Under the pieces are notes generated by a model, which worked only from the letters and a program-made list of their open reading frames with translations, searched no databases and was not told where the DNA came from. Shown one piece after another: positions 43,374 to 53,122 of a DNA stretch of 64,000 nucleotides; position 1 is the stretch's first letter, and each line of letters starts with the position of its first letter. Both the position numbers and the translations under genes were made by a program. The DNA comes from Leifsonia shinshuensis (lineage in GTDB: Bacteria; Actinomycetota; Actinomycetes; Actinomycetales; Microbacteriaceae): NCBI RefSeq assembly GCF_014217625.1, contig NZ_CP043641.1, forward strand, positions 620,001 through 684,000. Direction: 5' to 3'.

Positions 43374-44594
43374 ATGACTCGTGCCAGCATCGCCATCGTC
43401 AACGCCCACGTCGTCCCCATCGCCGGGGACCCGATCGAGAAGGGCACGGTGATCGTCGAGGACGGCACGATCACCACGGTCGGCCCGACGGCGGAGGTCG
43501 TCGTCCCGGACGGCGTCCGGGTGGTCGACGCGAGCGGCAAGTGGGTGCTCCCGGGCTTCGTCGAGGCGCACGGGCACGTCGGCATCCACGAGGAGGCCAA
43601 CGGCCCGGCCGGCGACGACACCAACGAGATGACCACGCCGAACACGGCGGCCGTGCGTGCGATCGACGCCGTCAACATCGACGACGAGGGCTTCCGCGAC
43701 GCGCTCTCCGGCGGCGTGACCGCGATCGTGGTCAAGCCGGGCTCCGGCAATCCTATCGGCGGCCAGACCGTCGCGATCAAGTCCTGGGGCGGCCGGACGA
43801 TCGACGAGCAGGTGATCCGGGAGGCCGTCAGCGTCAAGTCCGCCCTCGGCGAGAACCCGAAGCGCGTCTACGGCGGCAAGAACCAGACCCCGAGCACGCG
43901 ACTCGGCGTCGCGATGATCATCCGCGAGGCGTTCGTCGACGCCCAGAACTACGCCGCCGCCCGCGCGGAGGCCGAGCGCGACGGCAAGGCGTTCGCGCGC
44001 GACCTCACCAAGGAGACCCTGGCGCGGGTCCTCGCCGGCGAGCTGGTCTGGGACCAGCACACCCACCGCCACGACGACATCGCGACCGCGATCCGGCTCG
44101 CCGACGAGTTCGGCTACAAGCTGGTCGTCAACCACGGCACCGAGGCGCACAAGATCGCCGACGTGCTGGCCGAGCGCGACATCCCGGTCATCTTCGGCCC
44201 GATGTTCACTTCGCGGTCGAAGGTCGAGCTGCGTGACCGCGCCATCGCGAACCTCGCGCACATCGCCGCGGCGGGCGTCCGCGTCGCCATCACGACCGAC
44301 CACCCCGTCGTGCCGATCAACTTCCTCGTGCACCAGGCCTCCCTCGCGGTGAAGGAGGGGCTGCCGCGCGAGACCGCGCTGGAGGCCCTGACCGTCAACC
44401 CGGCGTCGTTCCTCGGCCTGGACGACCGAGTCGGCGCGCTGAAGCCCGGGCTCGACGGCGACGTCGTCGTCTGGTCGGGCGACCCGCTGGACGTCAACTC
44501 CCGAGCGGAGCACGTTTTCATCGACGGTGCGGAGGTCTACCGCTGGGAGGACGGCGCCGGCCACGTGGTCGAGCGCTCCGAGCGCTTCGCCTGA
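43374..44594 (+). CDS. Amidohydrolase family protein (imidazolonepropionase-like)
   Basis: A 406-residue metal-dependent hydrolase of the amidohydrolase superfamily. The first metal motif HxH is in [11 protein letters not shown], further ligands are in QHTHRHDD and [11 protein letters not shown], and the last aspartate is in [23 protein letters not shown] is the standard opening motif. The closest recognisable group is imidazolonepropionase-like amidohydrolases and prolidase-like enzymes; the substrate is not clear. It is cytoplasmic, with no signal peptide. The gene lies divergent from the epimerase gene, 78 bases apart. Confidence 0.88.
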   Translation: MTRASIAIVNAHVVPIAGDPIEKGTVIVEDGTITTVGPTAEVVVPDGVRVVDASGKWVLPGFVEAHGHVGIHEEANGPAGDDTNEMTTPNTAAVRAIDAVNIDDEGFRDALSGGVTAIVVKPGSGNPIGGQTVAIKSWGGRTIDEQVIREAVSVKSALGENPKRVYGGKNQTPSTRLGVAMIIREAFVDAQNYAAARAEAERDGKAFARDLTKETLARVLAGELVWDQHTHRHDDIATAIRLADEFGYKLVVNHGTEAHKIADVLAERDIPVIFGPMFTSRSKVELRDRAIANLAHIAAAGVRVAITTDHPVVPINFLVHQASLAVKEGLPRETALEALTVNPASFLGLDDRVGALKPGLDGDVVVWSGDPLDVNSRAEHVFIDGAEVYRWEDGAGHVVERSERFA

Positions 44595-44739
44595 CCCGCG
44601 GCGACGGGTGCGTCGAGCAAGCGCACCCGTCCGCCCGTCGGGGCGCCCATCCGCGCGGCCCCCGGCCACGCTGGTGCGCTCCGCCCACGCACCTACCGCG
44701 CCCCGAGCGCCCCCGGGTTCATGGGACAATAACCCCACA

Positions 44740-46590
44740 ATGTCACCACGAGCCCTGAAGCCCCTCGAGCCCGCCGCGACCGACCCGGCCTCCATCCGCA
44801 ACTTCTGCATCATCGCGCACATCGACCACGGCAAGTCGACCCTGGCCGACCGGATGCTGCAGATCACCGGGGTGGTGTCCGACCGGGACATGCGCGCGCA
44901 GTACCTCGACCGCATGGACATCGAGCGCGAGCGCGGCATCACGATCAAGAGCCAGGCCGTGCGGATGCCGTGGGCCGTCGACGGCGGAACCTTCGCGCTC
45001 AACATGATCGACACGCCCGGGCACGTGGACTTCACCTACGAGGTGTCCCGGTCGCTCGCCGCGTGCGAAGGCGCCATCCTGCTGGTCGACGCCGCGCAGG
45101 GCATCGAGGCCCAGACGCTCGCGAACCTCTACCTGGCGCTGGAGAACGATCTCACGATCATCCCGGTGCTCAACAAGATCGACCTCCCCGCCGCGGACCC
45201 GGAGAAGTACGCGCAGGAGCTCGCCAGCCTGATCGGCGGCCGCCCGGAGGACGTCCTCCGCGTCTCCGGCAAGACCGGCATGGGCGTGGAGGCTCTGCTC
45301 GACCGGGTCGTGCAGGAGATCCCGGCGCCGGTCGGCGTCGCGGACGCCCCGGCGCGCGCCATGATCTTCGACTCCGTCTACGACAGCTACCGCGGCGTCG
45401 TCACCTACGTGCGGATGGTGGACGGCAAGCTCGGCCCGCGCGAGCGCATCCAGATGATGTCGACCAGGGCGACCCACGAGATCCTGGAGATCGGCGTCTC
45501 CGCCCCCGAGCCGACCCCGTCGAAGGGCCTCGGCGTCGGCGAGGTGGGCTACCTGATCACCGGCGTGAAGGACGTCCGCCAGTCCAAGGTCGGTGACACC
45601 GTCACCTCGGCGGCGAAGCCCGCGACAGAGGCCCTCGCCGGCTACACCGAGCCGAAGCCGATGGTGTTCTCCGGCCTGTACCCGATCGACGGCAGCGACT
45701 ACCCGGAGCTCCGCGAGGCGCTCGACAAGCTGAAGCTGTCCGACGCCGCGCTGGTCTACGAGCCGGAGACCTCGGTCGCGCTCGGCTTCGGCTTCCGCTG
45801 CGGCTTCCTCGGCCTCCTGCACCTTGAGATCGTCACGGAACGTCTGGAGCGCGAGTTCGGCCTCGACCTGATCACCACCGCGCCCAGCGTGGTCTACGAG
45901 GTCACGACCGAGGACAAGAAGATCGTCACCGTCACGAACCCGAGCGAGTTCCCCGGCGGCAAGATCGACAAGGTGGAGGAGCCGGTCGTCAAAGCGGCCA
46001 TCCTCGCGCCCAAGGACTACGTCGGCGTCATCATGGAGCTCTGCCAGGGCCGCCGCGGCACGCTGCTCGGGATGGAGTACCTCGGCGAGGACCGCGTCGA
46101 GATCCGCTACACGATGCCCCTCGGCGAGATCGTCTTCGACTTCTTCGACCAGCTGAAGAGCCGCACGGCGGGGTACGCGTCGCTGGACTACGAGCCGTTC
46201 GGCGAGCAGGAGGCCGACCTGGTCAAGGTGGACATCCTCCTCCAGGGCGAGACGGTGGACGCGTTCAGCGCGATCGTGCACCGCGACAAGGCGTACGCGT
46301 ACGGCACGATGATGGCCGGCCGGCTGCGCGAGCTGATCCCGCGCCAGCAGTTCGAGGTCCCCATCCAGGCGGCGATCGGCGCCCGGATCATCGCGCGCGA
46401 GAACATCCGCGCGATGCGCAAGGACGTGCTGGCGAAGTGCTACGGCGGCGACATCACCCGCAAGCGCAAGCTCCTCGAGAAGCAGAAAGAGGGCAAGAAG
46501 CGCATGAAGATGGTCGGCCGCGTGGAGGTGCCCCAGGAGGCGTTCATCGCGGCGCTGTCGGGGGATACGGAGAAGAAGGACAAGAAGTAG
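44740..46590 (+). CDS. lepA: Elongation factor 4 (back-translocating GTPase)
   Basis: A 616-residue translational GTPase. G1 is AHIDHGKST (26-34), followed by [22 protein letters not shown] and the C-terminal domain unique to LepA ([24 protein letters not shown]). LepA acts on the ribosome under ionic stress and in 30S assembly. The start ATG at 44740 gives [31 protein letters not shown] lies nine bases upstream, a little farther than in the clear leaderless cases. First of the lepA-hemW-hrcA region conserved in Actinobacteria. Confidence 0.97.
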   Translation: MSPRALKPLEPAATDPASIRNFCIIAHIDHGKSTLADRMLQITGVVSDRDMRAQYLDRMDIERERGITIKSQAVRMPWAVDGGTFALNMIDTPGHVDFTYEVSRSLAACEGAILLVDAAQGIEAQTLANLYLALENDLTIIPVLNKIDLPAADPEKYAQELASLIGGRPEDVLRVSGKTGMGVEALLDRVVQEIPAPVGVADAPARAMIFDSVYDSYRGVVTYVRMVDGKLGPRERIQMMSTRATHEILEIGVSAPEPTPSKGLGVGEVGYLITGVKDVRQSKVGDTVTSAAKPATEALAGYTEPKPMVFSGLYPIDGSDYPELREALDKLKLSDAALVYEPETSVALGFGFRCGFLGLLHLEIVTERLEREFGLDLITTAPSVVYEVTTEDKKIVTVTNPSEFPGGKIDKVEEPVVKAAILAPKDYVGVIMELCQGRRGTLLGMEYLGEDRVEIRYTMPLGEIVFDFFDQLKSRTAGYASLDYEPFGEQEADLVKVDILLQGETVDAFSAIVHRDKAYAYGTMMAGRLRELIPRQQFEVPIQAAIGARIIARENIRAMRKDVLAKCYGGDITRKRKLLEKQKEGKKRMKMVGRVEVPQEAFIAALSGDTEKKDKK

Positions 46591-46594
46591 GTTC

Positions 46595-46948
46595 ATGAGC
46601 GTCAGCGCGGCCCACGCGAACGCGTTCTTCGTGGAGCTGGAGGCCGAGGTCTGGACCATCGAGGACGACGGCGGCATCCCCGCACCGGCGAACCCCGACG
46701 GCCGGCGCGCGATGCCGTTCTGGTCGCGGGAGTCGCGTGCTCAGCGGGTGCTGGATACCGTTCCCGCGTACAGCGGATGCCGTCCGCGAGCGATTCCCGT
46801 CGCTGAATGGAGGGAGCGGTGGCTTCCTGGTCTGGAGCGCGACGGGCTGCTGGTCGGGATCAACTGGTCCGGCCGCTCGGCCACGGGATACGATCTGACA
46901 CCGGCGGAGGTCTCGGCCCGCCTCGGTTCGCACTCCCACCCCGGATGA
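46595..46948 (+). CDS. DUF2750 domain-containing protein
   Basis: A 117-residue small cytoplasmic protein. ANAFFVELEAEVWTIEDDGGIPAP, then MPFWSRESRAQRV, and WLPGLERDGLLVGINWSGRSATGYDL are the conserved parts of DUF2750, whose function is not known. It starts four bases after the lepA stop, so it is probably cotranscribed with lepA. The position right behind lepA suggests a link to translation, but this is only context. Confidence 0.85.
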   Translation: MSVSAAHANAFFVELEAEVWTIEDDGGIPAPANPDGRRAMPFWSRESRAQRVLDTVPAYSGCRPRAIPVAEWRERWLPGLERDGLLVGINWSGRSATGYDLTPAEVSARLGSHSHPG

Positions 46949-46963
46949 CGCAGGATAGACACC

Positions 46964-47611
46964 ATGCGCCGCACCAGCTTCACCGACCAGCCTGTCACGT
47001 ACGGGTTCATCGGCGGCACGCAGGCCGCTGACCTGCTCTACTATCCGCCGAAGGGGTACCGGCCGCTGGAGCGGAAGGTGCGGCTGGGCAGCGGCGAGGA
47101 GCGGTTCGAGTCCGCGGTCGCCGCGCTCATGACCTGGGGCGTGCAGCGCAACAGCGGCATCCGGGTGACCGACGTCAACGAGGGCACCGGCGTCCAGTAC
47201 GAGGGTATCGAGTTCGACGAGGACGGCACGCCGAAGCGCATGCGGGAGCACAAAACCGCCGAGGACGTGTTCGCCGACGACGGCACGCCCTTCATCCAGA
47301 ACGGGATGACCGCCGTGCTCAAGGTGCCGTTCGGGCCGTTCCGGGTCTCGGCTCCCTGCCGCGTCGTCTACGTGGTCGACGAGCCGCACCGGCGCGGGTT
47401 CGCCTACGGCACGCTCAAGGGGCACCCTCAGAGCGGCGAGGAGGCCTTCCTGGTCGAGATGCGCGACGACGGGACCGTCTGGTTCGTGCTGCGCGCGTTC
47501 TCCCGGCCCTCCAACGCCTTCTACCGGCTGACCTCGCCCGTGCTGCGCGTCACCCAGAACCGGTTCACCAAGCGGTACCTGCGCTCGCTGCTGCCCGCGC
47601 GGGCGGCCTGA
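46964..47611 (+). CDS. DUF1990 domain-containing protein
   Basis: A 215-residue protein of the DUF1990 family. The conserved start VTYGFIGGTQAADLLYYPPKGYRPLERKVRLGSG (in parts) and PCRVVYVVDEPHRRGFAYGTLKGHPQSGEEAFLVE are diagnostic. The fold is SRPBCC/START-like, which binds lipids in other families; the role here is unknown. CAGGAT lies seven bases before the ATG, a possible leaderless start. The gene sits 15 bases after the DUF2750 gene; its stop overlaps the hemW ATG (TGATG). Confidence 0.87.
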   Translation: MRRTSFTDQPVTYGFIGGTQAADLLYYPPKGYRPLERKVRLGSGEERFESAVAALMTWGVQRNSGIRVTDVNEGTGVQYEGIEFDEDGTPKRMREHKTAEDVFADDGTPFIQNGMTAVLKVPFGPFRVSAPCRVVYVVDEPHRRGFAYGTLKGHPQSGEEAFLVEMRDDGTVWFVLRAFSRPSNAFYRLTSPVLRVTQNRFTKRYLRSLLPARAA

Positions 47612-48840
47612 TGCCCGGCGCCCTCCCGCTCGGGGACCCGGCGCCCGCCGACGGGCTCCTCCCCGCGAGCACGGCCGACGGGGCCGCCGGGCGCGACTTC
47701 GGCGTCTACCTGCACGTGCCGTTCTGCCGGGTGCGCTGCGGCTACTGCGACTTCAACACCTACACGGCCACCGAGCTGCGCGGCGTGTCCCAGTCCGAGT
47801 ATGCGGGCCACGCGGTCAGGGAGGTGGGCTTCGCGCGGGAGGCGCTGGAGCGCAGCGGCGTCCCGGCCCGGCCGGTGTCGACGGTCTTCTTCGGCGGCGG
47901 CACGCCCACGCTGCTGCCGCCCGACGACCTCGGCGCCATGCTCGGCGCGGTCCGCGACGCCTGGGGGATCGCCCCCGGCGCGGAGGTGACGACGGAGGCC
48001 AACCCCGACTCGGTCGACGCAGACGACCTGCGGCGGCTGGCCGACGCCGGGTTCACCCGGGTGTCGTTCGGGATGCAGTCCGCCGTACCGAGCGTGCTGG
48101 CCACGCTGGAGCGTACCCACGATCCGGAGCGCATCCCACTTGTCGTCCGCTGGGCGCGGGAGGCCGGCCTCCAGGTCAGCCTCGACCTGATCTACGGCAC
48201 GCCCGGCGAGACCCTCGCCGACTGGGAACGGTCGCTCGACGCTGCGCTGGCGTGCGAGCCCGACCATGTGTCGGCGTACGCGCTCATCGTGGAGCCGGGG
48301 ACGAAGCTCGCGCGGCAGATCCACTCCGGCTCGGTGCAGGAGCCGGACGACGACCTCGAAGCCGACATGTACGAGCTCGCCGACGCGCGGCTCGGCGCGG
48401 CGGGCTACGGCTGGTACGAGGTCAGCAACTGGGCGACCGACGGCGCGCACCGCTCCCGGCACAACCTGGCGTACTGGCTCGGGCACGACTGGTGGGGCGT
48501 CGGCCCCGGCGCGCACAGCCACGTCGGCGGCGTGCGCTGGTGGAACGTGAAGCATCCCGCCGCGTACGCCCAGCGCGTGCTGGCGGGGGAGTCGCCTGCG
48601 GCCGGCCGGGAGACGCTGGACGGCGAGACCCGGCGGGTGGAGCGCGTGCTGCTGCTCACCCGCATCCGCGAAGGCCTGCGCACCGAGGAGCTGACCGCCG
48701 AGGGCCGCCGCTCGGTGGCCGGGCTGATCGCCGACGGCCTGGTGGACGCGAAAGCCGCCCTCGCCGGGTCGGTGGTGCTGACCCTGCGAGGGCGGCTGCT
48801 GGCGGACGCCGTCGTGCGACGGCTGCTCGCCGAGGAATAG
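47611..48840 (+). CDS. hemW: Heme chaperone HemW (radical SAM)
   Basis: A 409-residue radical-SAM protein. The cluster motif is Cys39-x3-Cys43-x2-Cys46 (VPFCRVRCGYCDF). The FFGGGTPTLL and TTEANPDSVD blocks and YGTPGET follow as in the family, and WWGVGPGAHSHVGGVRWWN is the HemN C-terminal domain. HemW is a heme chaperone and lacks the N-terminal features of true HemN oxygen-independent coproporphyrinogen oxidase; genome annotations still often call it that. Start is the ATG overlapping the DUF1990 stop. Confidence 0.94.
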   Translation: MPGALPLGDPAPADGLLPASTADGAAGRDFGVYLHVPFCRVRCGYCDFNTYTATELRGVSQSEYAGHAVREVGFAREALERSGVPARPVSTVFFGGGTPTLLPPDDLGAMLGAVRDAWGIAPGAEVTTEANPDSVDADDLRRLADAGFTRVSFGMQSAVPSVLATLERTHDPERIPLVVRWAREAGLQVSLDLIYGTPGETLADWERSLDAALACEPDHVSAYALIVEPGTKLARQIHSGSVQEPDDDLEADMYELADARLGAAGYGWYEVSNWATDGAHRSRHNLAYWLGHDWWGVGPGAHSHVGGVRWWNVKHPAAYAQRVLAGESPAAGRETLDGETRRVERVLLLTRIREGLRTEELTAEGRRSVAGLIADGLVDAKAALAGSVVLTLRGRLLADAVVRRLLAEE

Positions 48841-48850
48841 CGCGCGAGCC

Positions 48851-49237
48851 TCAGCTCAGGAACCGGATGGCGATCGGGTAGGTGTAGAACTGGCCCTGGT
48901 TCGCCTTGATCGCGGCGATGATGCTGAAGACGATGTTCAGCACCCAGACCGCGAAGATGATGATGAGGCCGATGCCGACGATGCTGAGGATCCAGCCGAC
49001 GACGGTGGCGATCGCGAGCGTGATCTGGAAGTTCAGCGCCGTCGCGGTGTGCGAGCGGATGAACGGGCCGCGGTCCTTGAGCACGAGGTAGCCGACGAGG
49101 GCGGGGATGAAGCTGAACAGGATGCCGCCCACGTGGATGAGCGTCGCCCACAGCTTCTCGTCGGCCGGGCTGAGCTGCGGCTGCTGACCTCCGTACGGCT
49201 GCTGCGGGGGCGGCGGGGGCGGGGGCGTTGCGGACAT
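48851..49237 (-). CDS. DUF4870 membrane protein (first)
   Basis: A 128-residue protein with a Pro-Gln-rich N-terminus (PPPPPPPQQPYGGQQPQ) and three membrane segments after residue 28 (LIHVGGILFSFIPALVGYLVL, ALNFQITLAIATVVGWILSIVGIGLIIIFAV in part, NIVFSIIAAIKA). The family is a small Tic20-like membrane domain of unknown function. GGAG with good spacing lies before the ATG at 49237 on the minus strand. It has a paralogue upstream at 49359-49925, in the same direction. Confidence 0.85.
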   Translation of the reverse strand: MSATPPPPPPPQQPYGGQQPQLSPADEKLWATLIHVGGILFSFIPALVGYLVLKDRGPFIRSHTATALNFQITLAIATVVGWILSIVGIGLIIIFAVWVLNIVFSIIAAIKANQGQFYTYPIAIRFLS

Positions 49238-49358
49238 GGTCGTTCTCCTCCGGTGAGTGGGAATGGCGGGTCCCAGCCTAGGGGGCGGGCGACGTTCCTG
49301 AGAAGGAGCCGAGTGCCCATTCGCCGAATCCGGCGCCCGCCCGCGTCGACGGGACGCG

Positions 49359-49925
49359 CTACTTGATGAAGCGGAAGTTCAGCGGGTACCGGTACGTCCC
49401 TCCACTGTTCACGCGCACGAAACCGAGGATCGAGAACACCAGGTTGACGATGTACAGCGCCCACGGGATGAGGAGGCTGAACAGCAGGTAGCCGATCCCG
49501 AACGTGAACGTCCCGATGATGACGCCGAGGATCTGGGAGACGACCCAGGCCAGGATCCAGGTGATCTGCCAGTTCAGCGCCTCCTTGGCCTCCTGGTTGG
49601 TCAGTTGACCCCTGTCCTTGAACACGAGCCAGATGATGAGCGAAGGCAGGAACCAGAGGATCCCGCCGAGGTGCGCGAACGACGCCCACTGCTTGTCCTG
49701 GGCGGGGTCGAGCGGGGCGGCGGGCGCGGCGGCGTACTGCTGCGGCGGGGGGACGGCGCCGGCGGGCTGACCGGCGGGCGCGCCATACGGCTGCTGCGGA
49801 GGGACGGCGCCGGCGGGCTGACCGGGCGCTGCGGCGTACGGCTGCTGCCCGTACGGCTGCTGGGGAGGCTGTTGCGGAGGCTGCTCGCCCTGGCCGTCGG
49901 CCGGGGGGAGGTTCGGGTCTGACAT
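49359..49925 (-). CDS. DUF4870 membrane protein (second, with Pro-rich repeats)
   Basis: A 188-residue paralogue of the previous protein. Its N-terminal 85 residues are a Pro-Gln-Ala-Gly-rich region containing GQPAGAVPP twice at a 17-residue period (51-bp repeat at 49750-49825). The membrane part (FAHLGGILWFLPSLIIWLVFKDRGQ, NWQITWILAWVVSQILGVIIGTF in part) matches DUF4870. Low-complexity tails like this often sit in the cytoplasm and may bind a partner. A purine-rich AGGAG lies before the ATG at 49925. Both genes are on the opposite strand to the hemW-hrcA block. Confidence 0.85.
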   Translation of the reverse strand: MSDPNLPPADGQGEQPPQQPPQQPYGQQPYAAAPGQPAGAVPPQQPYGAPAGQPAGAVPPPQQYAAAPAAPLDPAQDKQWASFAHLGGILWFLPSLIIWLVFKDRGQLTNQEAKEALNWQITWILAWVVSQILGVIIGTFTFGIGYLLFSLLIPWALYIVNLVFSILGFVRVNSGGTYRYPLNFRFIK

Positions 49926-50024
49926 GAGGAGAACCCTTTCGTGGGCGGCTGCGGGGGCTTACCTGAGCCGGTGCGCACAGGGTACTGCTAGCCGTGCCGC
50001 CGGTAAATGATGCGTGTCGCGGCG

Positions 50025-50056
50025 TTGACCGTCCTCCGATCCCGAAGCGATATGAT
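50025..50056 (+). promoter_or_regulatory. Predicted sigma-70 promoter of hrcA
   Basis: TATGAT (50051-50056) is a good -10 box that overlaps the first base of the CIRCE element. TTGACC (50025-50030) is the best -35, but the spacer of 20 bases is long, so the -35 call is weak. Confidence 0.45.
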
Positions 50057-50082
50057 TAGCACTCAGGATCTTCGAGTGCCAG
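50056..50082. promoter_or_regulatory. CIRCE element, HrcA operator
   Basis: TTAGCACTC (50056-50064), a 9-nt spacer, then GAGTGCCAG (50074-50082): the consensus is TTAGCACTC-N9-GAGTGCTAA. The left arm is perfect and the right arm has two changes. It lies 64 bases upstream of the hrcA ATG and just after the -10 box, so HrcA would block its own transcription (and that of dnaJ downstream). Confidence 0.9.
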
Positions 50083-50145
50083 TTCATTCGATGTCTTCCC
50101 GTGCTCGATCCTCGGGTGCCGAAGCGACGACAGGAGGCGGTTCGC

Positions 50146-51162
50146 ATGGTCTCGGAACGCAGTCTGGAAGTGCTCCGCGTCATCGTCCAGGACTATGTCG
50201 CCTCGCGTGAGCCGGTCGGCTCCAAGAGCATCGTGGAGCGGCACGCCTTCGGCGTCTCCGCCGCGACGATCCGCAACGACATGGCGCTCCTCGAGGAGGA
50301 GGAGTTGATCGCGGCCCCGCACACGTCCTCCGGCCGGGTGCCGACGGACAAGGGCTACCGGCTCTTCGTCGACCACCTCGCGGAAGCCCGGCCCATGTCG
50401 CCGGCCCAGCGCACCGCGATCGAGGCGTTCCTCGGCCAGTCGGTCGATCTGGACGACGTGCTCTCGCGCACGGTCCGGCTGCTCTCGCAGCTCACCAACC
50501 AGGTGGCGCTCGTCCAGTACCCGTCGGTGGCGCGCTCGCGCATCCGGCACATCGAGCTGGTCGCGCTGGGCTCGCGCCGCCTCCTGAGCGTGCTCATTAC
50601 GGACTCCGGCGCGGTCGAGCAGCGCGTGATCGAGCTGCAGGAGGAGCTGGACGACGCCGAGATCGCCGAGATCCGCGGCGCCATCAACGGCGCGGCGGCC
50701 GGCCTCTCGCTCGCCGACGCGGCCGTCCGGCTCCGGGAGCTGCCCGGCCACCTGACCGATCGCACCCGCGCGCTCGTCGCCCCGGTCGCCGGCGCCCTGC
50801 TCGACCAGATCGCCGCCAACCGCCAGGACAAGCTGGTGATGGCGGGCGCGGCCAACCTGGCGCGCACCGAGACCGACTTCCCCGGCTCCATCACGCCGGT
50901 CCTGGAGGCCATCGAGGAGCAGGTGGTGCTGCTGCGGCTCTTCGACGAGATGGCGCTCGACCAGCACGGCGTGGCCGTCAGCATCGGCCGCGAGAACGCC
51001 GTCATCGGCCTGACCGAGACCTCGGTCATGTCGAGCGGCTACAGTTCGGGCTCCGACCTGGCCCGCGTCGGCCTGCTCGGGCCGCTCCGGATGGACTACT
51101 CGGGCAACATGGCCGCGGTCAGGGCCGTGGCGCGCTACCTCTCCCGCCTCCTCGGCGACTGA
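50146..51162 (+). CDS. hrcA: Heat-inducible transcription repressor HrcA
   Basis: A 338-residue repressor of class-I heat-shock genes, released when GroEL is busy. The N-terminal winged helix (LEVLRVIVQDYVASREPVGSKSI, then GVSAATIRNDMALLEEEELI) and the C-terminal GAF-like domain (GSVMSSGYSS-type region) fit the family. The ATG at 50146 has AGGAGG eight bases upstream; a more upstream GTG would start before the ribosome binding site. The CIRCE element upstream shows autoregulation. dnaJ follows 69 bases later. Confidence 0.96.
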   Translation: MVSERSLEVLRVIVQDYVASREPVGSKSIVERHAFGVSAATIRNDMALLEEEELIAAPHTSSGRVPTDKGYRLFVDHLAEARPMSPAQRTAIEAFLGQSVDLDDVLSRTVRLLSQLTNQVALVQYPSVARSRIRHIELVALGSRRLLSVLITDSGAVEQRVIELQEELDDAEIAEIRGAINGAAAGLSLADAAVRLRELPGHLTDRTRALVAPVAGALLDQIAANRQDKLVMAGAANLARTETDFPGSITPVLEAIEEQVVLLRLFDEMALDQHGVAVSIGRENAVIGLTETSVMSSGYSSGSDLARVGLLGPLRMDYSGNMAAVRAVARYLSRLLGD

Positions 51163-51231
51163 CCTCCAGACACTGACCTCCAGACTCAGACCTCCCGCCG
51201 CAACGCAACGAACAAGAAGGAACAGCCTTAC

Positions 51232-52344
51232 GTGGCCGACCACTACGAAGTACTCGGCGTTGACCGCAACGCCACCCCCGACGAGATCAAGAAGGCGTAC
51301 CGCCGGCTCGCGCGCGAGCTGCACCCGGACGTCAACCCGAGCTCCGAGGCGCAGGAGCGCTTCAAGCTCGTGACCCACGCCTACGACGTGCTGAGCGACC
51401 CGCAGCAGCGGCAGCAGTACGACCTGGGCGGCCCGACCGGATTCGGCGGCGGGGGAGCGGGCGACTTCGCCGGCTTCGGCGACATCTTCGAGACGTTCTT
51501 CGGCGGCGGAGGCGGCGCGACCCGCGGCCCGCGCTCCCGGCGCGAGCGCGGTCAGGACGCTCTGCTGCGCGTGGAGGTCGACCTCGACGAGGTCGTCTTC
51601 GGCACGCACCGTGAGCTGGACGTCGACACCGCGGTGGTCTGCGAGACCTGCAACGGCTCCTGCTGCCAGCCCGGCACCGCGCCGGTCACCTGCGACATCT
51701 GCCACGGCACCGGCAGCATCCAGCGCTCGGTGCGCTCGCTGCTCGGCAACGTGATGACCTCCAGCCCGTGCGGCAGCTGCCGCGGCTACGGCACCGTCAT
51801 CGCCACGCCCTGCGTGACCTGCCAGGGCCAGGGCCGCATCCGCGCGCGCCGCACCGTCCCGGTGGACATCCCCGCGGGCGTCGACACGGGCCTCCGGCTG
51901 CAGATGCCGGGCTCGGGCGAGGCCGGTCCGGCCGGCGGCCCGAACGGCGACCTGTACCTGGAGATCAAGGTCAAGCACCACGACGTGTTCAGCCGCGACG
52001 GCGACGACCTGCTCTGCACGCTGGAGGTCTCGATGGCCGACGCGATCCTCGGCACCACGGCGACGGTGAAGGCGCTGGACGGCGACATCCGCCTGGAGCT
52101 GAAGCCCGGCATCCAGAGCGCGGACATCGTCTCGGTGAAGGACCGCGGCATCACCCACCTGCGCGGCAGCGGCCGCGGCGACCTCCGGGTGGGCATCCAG
52201 GTGGTCACCCCGACGAAGCTCGACCACAAGGAGAAGGAGCTGATCAAGAAGTTCGCCTCGACGCACCACAACCCGGATCCGTCGCTCGCGCGCTTCCAGC
52301 AGGGCCTGTTCGCGAAGCTCCGCGACCGGTTCCTGAACCTCTGA
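51232..52344 (+). CDS. dnaJ: Chaperone DnaJ
   Basis: A 370-residue J-domain co-chaperone for DnaK. The HPD tripeptide is at residues 31-33 (HPDVNP). A Gly-Phe region ([17 protein letters not shown]) follows, then a four-fold Cys cluster ([33 protein letters not shown]) that binds two zinc ions. The first of these has CNGSC instead of the usual CxGxG, so the first zinc site is slightly altered. This is the second actinobacterial DnaJ (DnaJ2), next to hrcA. The GTG start has AAGGA upstream. Confidence 0.96.
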   Translation: MADHYEVLGVDRNATPDEIKKAYRRLARELHPDVNPSSEAQERFKLVTHAYDVLSDPQQRQQYDLGGPTGFGGGGAGDFAGFGDIFETFFGGGGGATRGPRSRRERGQDALLRVEVDLDEVVFGTHRELDVDTAVVCETCNGSCCQPGTAPVTCDICHGTGSIQRSVRSLLGNVMTSSPCGSCRGYGTVIATPCVTCQGQGRIRARRTVPVDIPAGVDTGLRLQMPGSGEAGPAGGPNGDLYLEIKVKHHDVFSRDGDDLLCTLEVSMADAILGTTATVKALDGDIRLELKPGIQSADIVSVKDRGITHLRGSGRGDLRVGIQVVTPTKLDHKEKELIKKFASTHHNPDPSLARFQQGLFAKLRDRFLNL

Positions 52345-52354
52345 CGGGCGACCG

Positions 52355-53083
52355 ATGAGCTCGCTCTATCTGCGTGAGGACCTCGCCGATGTCGAGGTGG
52401 GCGCCCGGCTCACCCTCACTGGCCCCGAGGCCAAGCACGCCGCCACCGTCAACCGCACGCGCCCGGGCGAGAGCGTCCTCATCGGCAACGGCCGCGGCCT
52501 CGTCGCGTCGGGCGAAGTCCTGGTCGCGACCAGCGCCGAGCTGACGATCGACGTGGAGGCCGTGGAGCGCGTCCCGCGCGCCGAGCCCGCGATCACGCTC
52601 GTGCAGGCCCTCGCGAAGGGCGACCGCGACGAGCTGGCCGTGCAGGCGGCGACGGAGCTCGGGGTGGACGCGGTGCTGCCGTGGTCGGCCTCCCGCTCGG
52701 TCTCCCGCTGGGAGGGCGCCAAGGTCGCGAAGGGCCGCGACCGCTGGGCGGCGATCGTGCGCGAGGCCAGCAAGCAGTCCATCCGGGCGTGGACGCCGGA
52801 GGTCGGCGAGCTGGCGACGACGAAGCAGGTGGCCGCGCTAGCGGCGACGCACCGGGTGCTGGTGCTGGAGCCGGGCGCGACGTCCGCGCTGACGGCGGTG
52901 CGTCCGGACGGGCGGCCGCTGGCGCTGGTGGTCGGGCCGGAGGGCGGGATCGCGCCGCAGGAGCTGGACGCGTTCCTGGCGGCGGGGGCGGAGGTCGTGC
53001 GACTCGGGGACACCGTGCTGCGCACGTCGACGGCAGGGCCGGCCGCCCTGGCCGTGCTCAACGCGGCGCTGGGGCGCTGGTGA
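52355..53083 (+). CDS. rsmE: 16S rRNA (uracil1498-N3)-methyltransferase
   Basis: A 242-residue SPOUT-class methyltransferase acting on U1498 of 16S rRNA. LTGPEAKHAATVNRTRPGES opens the PUA-like N-terminal domain; the knotted C-terminal domain has LALVVGPEGGIAPQELDAF and LGDTVLRTSTAGPAALAVLNA, the cofactor-binding knot. It starts ten bases after the dnaJ stop. dnaJ-rsmE is a widespread pair. Confidence 0.94.
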   Translation: MSSLYLREDLADVEVGARLTLTGPEAKHAATVNRTRPGESVLIGNGRGLVASGEVLVATSAELTIDVEAVERVPRAEPAITLVQALAKGDRDELAVQAATELGVDAVLPWSASRSVSRWEGAKVAKGRDRWAAIVREASKQSIRAWTPEVGELATTKQVAALAATHRVLVLEPGATSALTAVRPDGRPLALVVGPEGGIAPQELDAFLAAGAEVVRLGDTVLRTSTAGPAALAVLNAALGRW

Positions 53084-53109
53084 GTCTGCGCCGCGACGGC
53101 GCCGACGAA

Positions 53110-53115
53110 TAGGAT
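53110..53115 (+). promoter_or_regulatory. Predicted -10 box of the HIT gene (leaderless start)
   Basis: TAGGAT is seven bases before the ATG at 53123; this argues against the ATG at 53114, which overlaps the box. Confidence 0.45.
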
Positions 53116-53122
53116 GGATCAC

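Noticed and set aside
49319..49329. ATTCGCCGAAT, similar to the ATTCG-N3-CGAAT family
   Set aside because: It has a 1-nt centre, is a single copy and lies at a same-strand gap; probably chance.
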